64,000 nucleotides of DNA from Chondrilla cf. caribensis (lineage: Eukaryota > Porifera > Demospongiae > Chondrillida > Chondrillidae). Location of the stretch: the NCBI GenBank assembly GCA_964020155.1, contig OZ026567.1, positions 2,759,430-2,823,429 on the forward strand, in the 5' to 3' direction. This document shows, one piece after another, positions 42,701 through 54,640 of this stretch. The position numbers were made by a program, and so were the translations under genes. The notes under the pieces are model-generated. The model saw only the letters and a program-made list of their open reading frames with translations, was not told the DNA's origin and did not search any database. The stretch's first letter is position 1. Each line of letters starts with the position of its first letter.

Positions 42701-45611
42701 TCAATGACGATATGAGCTGTTGGACTATTGTTGAACACATCTATGGTATTATCACACTGATAATCACAGTTCTTTTTCACTAATATATTATTCATCTGTA
42801 CAACGTTTCACCCATCACGGGCTTCATCAGGTACAAAATGTTAACAATGTTAATAGATTGGCAGATGACAGTTCACCTTATGACTACAGTGAACTGTCAT
42901 CTGCCAATCTATTGGCCACTTCTTGTGACCAATGGATTGGCCATTAGCTTTAGCCAATAACTAATGTTTCTTAGTGTAGGTCATTTTTGTACTGCTGAAG
43001 CCCATGAAGGGTGAAACGTTGTACAGTTGAATAATTTGTGAGGAAGAACTGTTGATTATTGGTGTGATAATACCATAGACGTGTTCAACAATAAACCAAC
43101 AACTTATATATCGTTAACAACAACATGTCTAACACTTCCATGTATTCATGTTTAATGACATTTAAATAGAACAAGTGAACCCAATCAACACTGGTCACTG
43201 TTAACATTATAAATCAATGGCTACTTTCGATAGAGCTATATTTGTGAATTGATTAATAAGCTCTTTTAATCAATTTACATAGTATGTCTATTGGAGGTGG
43301 CTTTTCATTTGCTATGAATCATGCAGTTGCTGGTGCAGATAGTATGGTGAGTGACAACTCTTTGTTCATAACATAATAGATGCATGCATATCTGTTTGCA
43401 TGTGGCATTTAATATCATGTTGGAATTCCCATATCTAGTAAACTCTCCATGTCTTATATATATATATATATATTATTGGACTTCCAAAGATGATTTATTA
43501 CTGAAACAAAAGTTTGCAGTTTTATTAGGTAGCATTCTTCTGCACAAAAGATAAGAAACTATAATTTTTAAATAGGCTAGGTTGATAGTATATAAAGGTA
43601 GATTGAAATTATAAGGATCCCCATTTATTTTCAACGAGAGGTCCAACACAATTTTAATTCCCACATGCAAACAGATACATATCAGCTGATGTCCCTTTGA
43701 GAAGTAAGGAATATCAGCCAATAACTACCAGACTACGTATATGTAATGGATATGTAATCCTTAATTTGTTTGCTGTCCTCAGGCCTATGTTACCCAATCT
43801 GCTAATTCCTGTCATCCTATGCAGGGTATTATTGTGGTAGTAGCTGCTGGTAATATTGCTGTGGATGCCTGTAATGTTTCACCTGCTTCCGCTAAAGAGG
43901 CAGTCACTGTGGGCGCAACGGACAGTGCTGATCAATTTGCCTATTTTTCCAACTATGGATCTTGTGTAAAAGTCTCTGGACCTGTAAGTTCAACATCATA
44001 GTTAGAGCTTGCATGTAATATTCTTGTGATCAATAAGAATTAAAATGCATTACATAACAAGTGTACGTAATTGAGACTTACTCATAGACGTGCTCTCTGC
44101 AATATAGGTTAAAGCCTATAAGAATTAACGGACATGCAGTGTTTAGTGTTGAATTGTGGACAATGATGCATATGATTAGTACGTTCTCAATATGGTAAAA
44201 CACTACAGTTTCTCTGTGCTTGGAAATACAGTTTCATCAATTTTGTGACATCCATGGAAACAAGAAACACAAAATTGAGGAAGATGTATTTAAAAATTCT
44301 ACATACAAGAAGCCAAAAGGCATACATGAGGCTAACCACATACAAGACAATCTGGTCTCATACTATATTATACATATGATGTGTCTGGGTGGAAATATTC
44401 TTGTCTTTAACTCCAGCATAACAGAATACTGTGGATAATGTACTGTACAGTACTGTGTTCATTTAGCTGTTGTACGTACACATTTTAGGTCATTTTCAAT
44501 ATTTTTGGTTCACTTTATATTTTCTCATTGTACGTAACTCTTTGCAGGGAGTGGACATTACTTCAACTTGGATTAATCACAGTTTTTCAACTATTTCTGG
44601 AACCTCCATGGCCTCTCCACATGTGGCAGGTGTATTTGCCAAGTACTGGTCTAAAAATGGAACTATTGACCATGAAGTGTTGAAGAACAAGGTCCTTGCA
44701 GAGTAAGAAACTTTATTAAAATTATACGTTTTGAGATAATGTCACTATAATATATAAATTATTGTCCTTACATAATCGGTACCAGCAGAATACACTGCAC
44801 GCATGCAAACTCTCTCCTTTCAATTATTCACATGACTATAATAATTGATCATACCAAACATGTTTGATCATGATCACAATATTATTGTATCGAATAGGGA
44901 TTTTGGACTGGGATGTTTCCAACTGTTGAAATGCAGTCTGATGAAGAGAGTTCTCTATCTGAATGAAGAGCTCTCTCCACCATACTCCTTTTCTCAAGGC
45001 TCCCGAAACCAGTGGATATTATTATATCCTGCATACTTCAATTCAATTCTGTTTCAAAACTTAATCATTGAAAACTTAAGTTATTCCTTCTTCTCATAAG
45101 TGGATAATGCAACAGTTTATCACGAATAGGTAAAATTATATCATAAGCTTGTGGATGTGATTTTAAAATCTGATATTCATGTGCACAGTAATCATGGTCA
45201 TAATGTGCTTGCTCAAATTCTGGGATGTATACTATTAGACTAAACAGCATTGAGTCACAATAATGTAGTCATGTCACATGATATTGTATAGTATACTGTG
45301 AAATATCCAAACTAAAAGCTCCGACTGAGCTAGGGCTATAAGAAATGTGCACATCATGCACTATCGGCAAAGTCACTGTTCTATGTTCAGCTGGCATGTG
45401 TACAAAGCTATCCAATGATATATACATTAATTCAAAATACAACATTATCGCAATTGCAGTAATGATAAATTGGATATTGTTATATTAAATTTACTCAGCC
45501 TGCTCTTAAACGTATTATTACTATATTTTCTACAGGGCTACCCCAAACAAGATAAAAGGTCTGCCTACCAGTAACACCCCTGATTTGCTTGTTTTCAAGG
45601 ACTGTATATAA
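39720..45611 (+). CDS. Secreted proteinase K-like subtilase, paralogue 3
   Basis: Exons: 39720-39777, 40853-40927, 41456-41576, 41648-41702, 41890-41940, 42063-42160, 42239-42284, 42459-42682, 43283-43346, 43825-43983, 44548-44702 and 45536-45611. All are GT-AG with the phases of paralogues 1 and 2, giving 393 residues. It has a signal peptide (MKAPCLALALLLCVTGG) and an I9 propeptide. Asp152 lies in VYIVDT, His185 in NGHGTHVAGT, the oxyanion Asn in VAAGNIA and Ser337 in [11 protein letters not shown]. The substrate-binding strand is SIGGG rather than SLGGG. The end is ATPNKIKGLP...PDLLVFKDCI. It is more diverged than 1 versus 2, yet introns 3, 6 and 7 are almost identical to theirs. It is probably an active secreted serine protease. 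Confidence 0.92.
42728..43091. mobile_element. Fold-back MITE with TA target duplication in subtilase 3 intron 8
   Basis: The termini TTGTTGAACAC and GTGTTCAACAA are perfect inverted repeats flanked by TA on both sides (42726-42727 and 43092-43093). Further inverted pairs continue inwards: TGGTATTATCACAC, TGTACAACGTTTCACCC, and a 25-base stem at 42852-42876 against 42889-42913. The whole 364 bp can fold into a long hairpin. It is absent from intron 8 of paralogues 1 and 2, so it is younger than their split. Confidence 0.88.
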
Positions 45612-47348
45612 TCCTCTGTTTGTTGGAAGCATTGCAAAAAGTCATAGTACTAAGACTCAACATAACATGTAGCTTGAAGCTGCTACTTTTGTATCTTTAA
45701 ATGGAATATCTTGATTATAGGCCCCATGCACATATGTATATACATATTATAATAATTTTGATCATTATAACAATAATTGCAATAATTCTACATCTTATAC
45801 CTTGTTATATCACAAGTTAACTTTATATTAACATTATATAATCGCCTGTAATAAACGCCTGCCCCAAGTTGGCACCAGGACTTGCACAAACAACACTTCT
45901 TACTTCGTATAGAAAGTATTTTATATTTGTATTTCTATATCAAATTTTATTTATATTATTATGATTGTATATACTCTGTAATACCTCTGCCATACATATG
46001 CCATTTTGTTATATATTGTATTATTTATAGTACCTGGTTGATGTATGTATATTTTAATATAGATGCATGGGTGCAAATAAAAGTCTATATATGTCTGTCT
46101 ATATATGAATATATGTCCACTCATTCATGTGGTTGAAATGTACAGTGTGTGTAGTATACATGTAGCTATACATATGTGCATTTGGTACATCAGTTTTAGG
46201 AAGAATCAATTTCTTGCATTTCCTTCCTGGAGGTGATATAACTAACATATATCCTGGTTAGCCGGTTGCTAACCACAGGATCTATTAACTGTACAGTTTA
46301 GATTGGCTCTATACTCACAGATACTCCACTAGTATGCAGTGTACCATCTGCTGAGTGAGACTGGCTGATGTCTCAGTAGACTTGTGCAAGTATGCCTATA
46401 TAAAGATGCACTGGATGCCTTGTAAGGCAGCCTCAATGGTTGAATCACTTCCCCCGCATAAATAGTAATGACTGAACGAATAAAGGACACAAGGAACGAA
46501 CAATATCTACTGACAGATGATGATTTTAAATTGATGCAATCACAGAGACATACATTGAAAGATGTATAGTTAAAAAATAACTTTCAATTGCAGAACAACA
46601 AATAGCAGGTGTTGCCGTGTTGAACTCTCAGTCTCTGGTGCGTTGGGTGTGAGAAGCCCATCTAACCCGCCATGTTACCAGCGTGTTGATCATGTGATCG
46701 ACCCCAATCGTACTCCTCCGTCGAATATGGCTGACCAAGAAAGGAAAATTGGTTTGTTCATTGAATTGTACCCTACGCTTAGCCTTATAATAGTAGCAGA
46801 GTGTATTCGTGGGTTACGTACCTGATCCTCACTGTGTATCCTATGGTTTCCATATCAAATTCATACCTGCTGATTGTTTTGGTCCAATGTCCACTCATTC
46901 ATGTACCCTTGTATGGGAGATCAATGGTAGACTAGAACTGTTGATACAAGCTCACGTCTGTGTTATCTCCACAGGTACCTAGAGATTGAGTGTATAAACG
47001 TAAAATGTCCATTCCAGTTATCCAGGCAATCCAAGTTAACCTAAATTACCCTATGGGGTGCCTGCGTGTGTTGACCCACTATGAAGGTGTATACAATTCC
47101 TTGGTTGTCTGTTCTATCATGGATGCTCTATGGTGTACATATACTGTATTTTTGTGGCCACATAGTATAAAGTACACAACATGACCATATATTTAGTATG
47201 GAGTATACTGTGTGTTATGTAGAGTGTTTTTGCTCGGTTGTGTTACATGGAGTGTGTTGATTAGTTGTGTTATGTGGAGTGTATTGGTATCATGACATTC
47301 ATCACACTCACTTCCTCATGGGATGAATGACAGACACCAAGAAGCAAC
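45612..47348. other. Region between subtilase 3 and the I9-only gene
   Basis: No supported gene. At 46684-46699 lies TGTTGATCATGTGATC, as before subtilase 3. An ATG-bearing stretch (46728-46751, ATGGCTGACCAAGAAAGG) ends near a weak GTTTGT donor, but no partner exon was found. Confidence 0.45.
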
Positions 47349-49404
47349 ATGGCTTATCTATCACTCGTACAGTTGTTATTTGTTATTGTTGTAGTCTGTT
47401 TAGGTGTGCTTCAGCAGTTATAAAGTTATCCTGACGTAATTATCGCTTCCTCCTCCTGATGCACACCTGGACAGGCTACAGCAATTATGCAACATGGATA
47501 GTACAAAACTACGTATATAAATCCACATATAAAGAAAATAGAAACAATAAAGAAGTATTTTTACATTGAGGTGAACTTTGTTCACATTTTCCACCCGACA
47601 CACTTCTTATACCAATGTAACTCATCAAGGAAACGTGGTCAATTTTGTAACATCAGTAATTTTGGAACCTTTTCGTCAGGTCCTTCAATGTTGGGCAGAC
47701 CATGCAGTCTCTGTGTTAGCGATGTGTGTTTCAAACTATATTTGGTACTTTCTGGAAACAGGGTGATGAAACTAAGGTGTCAAGAATTATCAGCTGTCCA
47801 AACTATCCATCTTTACCTTGATGTTGGGAATATTTACATGTGATGGCCTCATGTCTTGTGACCCTGGTGAAGTCTGACTACTGGTCTCATTGTACTTGGT
47901 CTGTAGCTCCTCTGTTGAATGCTGACTCAAAGACTGCTATTCCTGGGGAGTATATTGTCATCTTGAAGAAAAACGCTGACTGTAAGTTTGTTTTCCTGTG
48001 TGACTGGATTCTGTACATGTGAACATGTGTACTCACTCTGCATGATATACGTAAAACAGGAATCATAGTAATACTGTCGCAGTGTATTGGTTTAACATGT
48101 TGTGTGTACAGTGCATATCTCCTGGATGGCTTTTGTTTGTGATTGATCAGGTATACATCATATAGACATCATGTGCACATCATGTGTATGTCATGTGTAT
48201 GTCATATGTACATCATGGGTACATACATTGTGTACAGTATATGTCACATGTACAGTGGACCCTCATTTATCCGGACTTCATTTATCCGGAGGCTCGGATT
48301 ATCCGGACACCAAATTTCCAGGGATAGCTATTTGCACATTAGCCATTTGGCCTTAGTGGTGAATAATAATAATAGGCACATGTACTTGAACAGTCAGCAA
48401 ACAAGTAATTCGAGTTAAAAAGGGTCTTCCTTAGGTTCAGAAGAACCTTCGTTATAGTTATTATGTTCGGCGAAGCCCAATTTTTCATTCTCGGCGTTCG
48501 AAATCGGCCATCTTTTTTGGCGCAATATAACTTATAATATAAATTCATTGTTGCGGTTACGTGTAGGAGCACGTCTTAGATGTAGACGAGCGTTTCATTC
48601 CGGAAGTCGAAATGAAAACAATAATAGGGATCATGGAAAAGTTCCAAACCATTTGTTGTGTTTTACTTTCTAGCCAACATGTAGCCAAATAAAGAGTAAT
48701 ATATTGACATATCATAATGCATTCAGTCCCGTTTCAGTTATCTGAACATTTCGCATATCCGACCACCCCTCGGTCCCAAGGTGTTCGGATAAGTGAGGGT
48801 CCACTGTACATCACGTGCTCATGTATGGAGTACATTATATGCACAGCATGTGTATGTCATGTGTCTGTCATATGTACATCACATGTGTATCATATGCACG
48901 TATATTGGTTCTATACAGTGGATGCTAACATCAAAGCGGTAGAAGAAATAAGTGCAAAAGTTGGCGAAGAGATAAAAATCCTGGGGAAGTTCACAACAGT
49001 GATGAATGGCTTCACTATCAAATGTGGTGAAAAGTGAGAATGTGTGTTGTTGAGATTCACTGGTAGGAACAAAAACTACAAGTCTTAGTTTATTTCAACT
49101 TGGTATTCATGACAGTGTTGAACTCAAGCCTAGAACTGATACACTCCCCATGTTACACTAGGCACAGAGGTGTTCCTCACCACTTTCATGTCTTATATTT
49201 CATTGGGATACACTCTGCTGGAATATGGAATACTTGTGTGTAGTGGAGCCTTGCACAACATCCACTTTATTATGACCACAGTCATTATTATGAACTATGT
49301 AATAAACCCTCATAATCCCTGAATTGTGTTGGATTATCGAGCTTCCACTGTACAACATAGTATATGTGGTTCAAATCTGGTATCTTCAATTTTGCAGTCA
49401 CACG

Positions 49405-49450
<46 letters not shown>

Positions 49451-50698
49451 TACACACATGCACATGCACACACACCACTCTATTCATTGATAAACTATTG
49501 CTGTGTTTGGCTATAGAGTGCTTGAGGCCATTCGTGCAATGGAAGATGTGGACTACGTAGAGGCCAACCAGGTGAGATTCATTGAGAGTACATCTACGTG
49601 CACATGTAATTTGTAGCATTACTGCATTTGTTGGAAAGTTTATCATATTACGTATATGTAAGCTGTGCCTGATGTCCCTATATAGTAGGTCTTTCTGTAC
49701 AGACAGACCTCACTATACAGGCAGACCTCACTATACAGACAGACCTCACTATACAGACAGACCTCACTATACAGATGGACCTCACTATACAGACAGACCT
49801 CACTATACAGATGGACCTCACTATACAGACAGACCTCACTATACAGACAGACCTCACTATACAGACGGACCTCACTATACAGACAGATCTTTATACTGTA
49901 CAGACTAATCTCGCACTTCCTTATCTTGTGTTGTCCTGGTCCACCTCTAATGTTCTGTGTTTCTGCGTTAACTCGGAGCGCAAAGTACTTCCAAATATCA
50001 GATTTATTATTATTATTATCAATGAGATGAAGTTCATTGCTCGAATCACCTGTATTGCCCGTCAAAACTTGCAGCCGACGACGTTGCCATTTTGACAACA
50101 TTATCTCATTCCGTCAACATATTACTCCACACATGCACACTTTTCACACTCGTAATCATGGCTGTCACAGCAATAGTGTCAAAGGATTCAGAACACATCA
50201 TTTCAGGGTGAAATTTGATATCCCAGTAATATATTACATAAAATACCGGTCAAACCTTAGAGAGTACCGTGATATCGCGATATCTCAGTATAGAAAAAAG
50301 TCAGCCGGTATCAGAACCGTGCACAAATAATACCGCGGTATTACTATATATATTACTACATACATACTTGTGTATGTACATGCTATCTGAAGACCGATGT
50401 TGGAATTTGATGTACCAACTCCAAATTCTTCATCATGTCTGTCTACATCTATCCCTACCTCTTGTGTTTTATTAAAATACTGACTGTATTTGTTGATTAC
50501 GCACCTCATATCAAGTATGATTTCCATTGTTTATACATAATATGTTATTTGTTTGATACATGCTTTGTGTTCCACTGTGGATTGTTTATTAATTGTATGT
50601 AACATGTATTGTGACAAATTTGACTTATTGTGTTCAATCTATTTTGCTTACAACAGACAACAGGGATCTCTGACACTGGTGCACTAGGCCCTGTATGA

Positions 50699-50790
<92 letters not shown>

Positions 50791-51656
50791 TATGCTGAAG
50801 TGATATCGTATAATTGTGTATAAAAATAATCCATTTACTATGACTTCGAATTGGATGTACTGTACATGTACAACAATCTGCTTGTGTACATAGTACTGTG
50901 TTTGGCAAACATACCTGTCCTACTGCTTTGCATAAGGTCGGGTGGGTAGAAATGTTAGGTATGCACATGGTGGTACCTGACATGTGTAGTTGAAGTATCG
51001 TATTTCTCGAGTACATGAGAAACTCTGAAATGGAAATAAAATTACACCGGTATCCAGAAGCGTCGAACGGTTGGCAACTGTAAGAATGCTATCCATGTAA
51101 TTACAACCTTTCCGGGTCATTTTTGTTTGTTTTAATGTAAACATCACTCATAAAATCGTGCTAGTGTGGTTGACCACAAAATGTCATTCTGCAGAGGTGT
51201 AGTGTGTATATTTATTTCCATGACCAGTGTCTTATTCGTGTATACCATCCACTACCATAGAAACAGTACTATTATACAGCAATTTTATATGTATAAAGTG
51301 TTAGCAACAGTATACAGTGTTAGCAACAGATGCTATACTGGTTAAGACATGGGCATGAGGGCATTATGACATATAAAATACGTTCACCCTCGTCGCTTTG
51401 CACCCTCGGGACTTGGTATTTTATGTCTCATACTGCCCTCATGCCCATGTCTTAACCACTAAATACGTAGCTACATGTGTTATAGTGTTTGCATGTGTGT
51501 ATACTATTGAATGAGTGTGTGTTTTACTTCCTGTGTTTGTAGAGAAATGTTTTAGAGATGAAGAGTGAATCCAGCAAGAAATACACTTTTAGAACAGATC
51601 GTTTTCAAATTTGTACTGGTATAGGTACTTTCTACTTCTCACACATAACTCGGTGA
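47349..51656 (+). CDS. Secreted I9 (subtilase propeptide-like) protein without seen catalytic domain
   Basis: Exons: 47349-47403, 47907-47981, 48919-49033, 49517-49571 and 51543-51656. The first four have exactly the phases of subtilase exons 1-4, and exons 2 and 4 have identical lengths (75 and 55). Exon 1 gives a hydrophobic signal peptide (MAYLSLVQLLFVIVVVCLG). The rest gives an I9 fold: IPGEYIVILKKNAD, then a helix, FTTVMNGFTIKCGEK, VLEAIRAM and DVDYVEANQ. Exon 5 follows a TTTGTAG acceptor and is not homologous to subtilase exon 5; it reads RNVLEMKSESSKKY... to TGA, 137 residues in all. A CG|GTGAGG donor just before the stop leaves open a continuation. No Asp, His or Ser catalytic exon was found in the remaining 12 kb. 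It may be a stand-alone protease inhibitor, or the head of a subtilase broken by repeats. The first four exons are firm; exon 5 is tentative. Confidence 0.72.
48253..48806. mobile_element. TIR element (554 bp) in intron 2 of the I9-only gene
   Basis: It begins CAGTGGACCCTCATTTATCC and ends GGATAAGTGAGGGTCCACTG, near-perfect inverted repeats flanked by TA. There is no transposase frame. An internal AGAAGAACCTT...GTTATTATGTTCG stretch resembles 22040-22150 in subtilase 1 intron 9. This fits a non-autonomous pogo/Tigger-like element. Confidence 0.82.
49241..49350. mobile_element. Degenerate short TIR element in intron 3 of the I9-only gene
   Basis: The ends TAGTGGAGCCTTGCACAAC and GGATTATCGAGCTTCCACTG are imperfectly inverted and of the same CAGTGGA...TCCACTG style as neighbouring elements. 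Confidence 0.45.
49400..49450. repeat. (CA)n microsatellite in intron 3 of the I9-only gene
   Basis: A near-pure CA run before exon 4. Confidence 0.85.
49698..49892. repeat. 18-bp minisatellite in intron 4 of the I9-only gene
   Basis: About ten copies of ACAGACCTCACTATACAG with G/A and T/C variants. Reading frames stay open because 18 is a multiple of three. It is intronic. Confidence 0.88.
50699..50788. repeat. (TG)n microsatellite in intron 4 of the I9-only gene
   Basis: A long TG run with one TTG interruption. Confidence 0.92.
51337..51461. mobile_element. Compact fold-back element (~125 bp)
   Basis: The arm ACTGGTTAAGACATGGGCAT continuing through GAGGGC and ATAAAATAC is matched by its inverse, ending ATGCCCATGTCTTAACCACT. 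The arms are about 45 bp around a spacer of about 30 bp (CACCCTCGTCGCTTTGCACC). It lies about 80 bp before exon 5 of the I9-only gene. It is probably a miniature hairpin element. Confidence 0.75.
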
Positions 51657-52024
51657 GGCTTTGTATTGCATACTTTAATTGTTACTTAAGTCACAGGTTG
51701 ACTATTTACTGTTGTTGAGCTGGTTGGAGAATCAATGTACATACATACTATATGATGCTCTTGCGATTTTCATCGCTTCTTTTATTGTATGTGTGTTATA
51801 TGTAAAAATTTCAGGAGTGCTTCTAAAGTCTCTTGTTTAGCGATCTTGTTCGCAATTGTCATTTATCGAACAAAATCATTTTGTATAATAAATTGATACA
51901 TTTGAATAACCCTTCCACTTATCACCTATGTAGCTTCTAGCTGATTGTAGTGTGTTGTTGGAGTGTACAGCGTAGTATGTCAATATTGTGACATTGTGTT
52001 CTTGCCAATACATCAGATAGTGCA

Positions 52025-53355
52025 GTGTTCTCCCAAGGAATTAGTGTATCATCCCTACCCCATACCTCTAGTGTACTGTGTACCGTCCCTACCCCATACC
52101 TCTAATGTACTGTGTACCGTCCCTACCCCATACCTCTAATGTACTGTGTACCGTCCCTACCCCATACCTCTAGTGTACCGTGTACCGTCCCTACCCCATA
52201 CCTCTAGTGTACTGTATACCGTCCCTACCCCATACCTCTAGTGTACTGTGTACCGTCCCTACCCCATACCTCTAATGTACTGTGTACCGTCCCTACCCCA
52301 TACCTCTAGTGTACTGTGTACCGTCCCTACCCCATACCTCTAATGTACTGTGTACCGTCCCTACCCCATACCTCTAGTGTACTGTGTACCGTCCCTACCC
52401 CATACCTCTAGTGTACTGTATACCGTCCCTACCCCATACCTCTAGTGTAATGTGTACCGTCCCTACCCCATACCTCTAGTGTACTGTGTACCGTCCCTAC
52501 CCCATACCTCTAGTGTACTGCATACCGTCCCTACCCCATACCTCTAGTGTATTGTATACTGTCCCTACCCCATACCTCTAGTGTACTGTATACCGTCCCT
52601 ACCCCATACCTCTAATGTACTGTGTACCGTCCCTACCCCATACCTCTAATGTACTGTGTACCGTCCCTACCCCATACCTCTAGTGTAATGTGTACCGTCC
52701 CTACCCCATACCTCTAGTGTAATGTGTACCGTCCCTACCCCATACCTCTAGTGTACTGTGTACCGTCCCTACCCCATACCTCTAGTGTACTGTGTACCGT
52801 CCCTACCCCATACCTCTAGTGTATTGTATACTATCCCTACCCCATACCTCTAGTGTATTGTATACTGTCCCTACCCCATACCTCTAGTGTACTGTGTACC
52901 GTCCCTACCCCATACCTCTAGTGTACTGCATACTGTCCTACCCCATACCTCTAGTGTAATGTGTACCGTCCCTACCCCATACCTCTAGTGTAATGTGTAC
53001 CGTCCCTACCCCATACCTCTAGTGTACTGTGTACCGTCCCTACCCCATACCTCTAGTGTACTGTGTACCGTCCCTACCCCATACCTCTAGTGTATTGTAT
53101 ACTATCCCTACCCCATACCTCTAGTGTATTGTATACTGTCCCTACCCCATACCTCTAGTGTACTGTGTACCGTCCCTACCCCATACCTCTAGTGTACTGC
53201 ATACTGTCCTACCCCATACCTCTAGTGTATTGTATACTGTCCCTACCCCATACCTCTAGTGTACTGTGTACCGTCCCTACCCCATACCTCTAGTGTACTG
53301 CATACTGTCCTACCCCATACCTCTAGTGTACTGTGTACTGTCCCTACCCCATATC
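52025..53355. repeat. 34-bp minisatellite with higher-order structure (~39 copies)
   Basis: The unit is CCCTACCCCATACCTCTAGT followed by GTACTGTGTACCGT, with recurring variants (ATTGTATACTGT, AATGTGTACCGT, ACTGCATACTGT). An eight-unit block at 52681-52951 is repeated at 52952-53222. A partial third copy follows. Confidence 0.92.
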
Positions 53356-54267
53356 TCTGGTATATAATGATTTGTTGTGTAGATGAGAAGATTTCCTTGT
53401 GACCCAAACATCTAGTGTACATAACTACTGTATCTACATTGGGCCATTCTGCTGATATTGTATGTTGGCCTCAACAGTATTACAAGAGACTTGTAGTTTC
53501 ATGTCTACTACATTGTGGCTGTGTTGTATGAATTCATCATGGCTGCATCTAGATAAAAGCTATTTGAACATGGCCCAGAGCATGCACAATAGGGACAAAT
53601 ATTTGAGGCATTCGAATGTGATGCATATTTGATATGTGTGGTATGAATTCCTTTCATTATGTAATAGTTGTTGTGGATCCCACTTTATATGAAAATTAAA
53701 ACATGCTTAATCGAGTATTGGTTTCTTGCACTTGATACAGTAATTGTCTCAAATGCTGATATCTTTTGAGACATTTTCCATTCAAGTACCAGTCAGTTGT
53801 CCTATATACTGTACACACTTGTATGAACTTTGAACTTTATACAGGTCCACACAGTTCGTGTACTACACACTCACAGTATGGGAATTGAATTTTTGACAAG
53901 GCTTGCCCAAATTATGTGGCTCTGGTCCTCAAGGGTGTAACGTGCATACCTGGAATACTAGTGTGCATAACTGGGCAGTGCTCCGACGTCATTTTTGAAC
54001 CCAGTGCACTCTTGTTGCTGTCCTAACTTGTATACACTAGTACATTGTGTACATGGTTGGGTGGAATTTTTGTTAGAGAAAGCGTCCCTTTGAGATATGT
54101 AGATATCCAGTATATTCTATAGTGGTAGTAAGGTTCATGTACATACGTACAATGCAATGGTATGTAGACTTACATGTATATAAGTCTAGTCGCTAGACGT
54201 GATTATCCTTGATAGAAGGTTAGATGGCGTCTAGACATACTATTGTGTAGTGTGTATGTACATGTAG

Positions 54268-54270
<3 letters not shown>
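53356..54270. other. Unassigned non-coding stretch
   Basis: AT-rich single-copy-looking DNA. No gene, element or repeat was recognised. Confidence 0.4.

Positions 54271-54271
<1 letters not shown>

Positions 54272-54335
<64 letters not shown>
54272..54335. repeat. (TG)n microsatellite
   Basis: A long TG run followed by degenerate TGCATGT/GGGTGTGGG variants to about 54400. Confidence 0.9.
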
Positions 54336-54494
54336 ATGTTTGTGTGTGTGCATGCATGTTGGGTGTGGGTGTGGGTGTTTGTGCACGTGTGCATGCGTGT
54401 GTGTACGTAAGTATACATATGTCCTAGTAGACTGTACGTACTTGTCCTATCAGTCTGTACGTGTGTACTCATCCAACTACTCTGTACATACATA

Positions 54495-54640
54495 CATATA
54501 AACATGTCCAACCTGTCTGTACGTATATATGTACATACATACATACAAACATGTCCAACCTGTCTGTACGTATATATGTACATACATACATATAAACATG
54601 TCCAACCTGTCTGTACGTACATATGTACATATTCAACCAG
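54495..54640. repeat. 47-bp minisatellite, three copies
   Basis: Units start CATGTCCAACCTGTCTGTAC at 54503, 54550 and 54597, each followed by GTATATATGTACATACATAC-type sequence. Confidence 0.82.

Noticed and set aside
44470..44706. Separate small genes starting at internal ATGs near the [11 protein letters not shown] exons
   Set aside because: They are exon 11 of the subtilases extended into intron. Splice sites and phases tie them to the 12-exon genes.
49643..50101. 152-codon minus frame with repeated CLYSEV peptides
   Set aside because: It is generated by the 18-bp intronic minisatellite.
52025..53355. CRISPR-like array of 34-bp repeats
   Set aside because: The repeats are head to tail with no unique spacers, and the setting is eukaryotic. 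It is a minisatellite.
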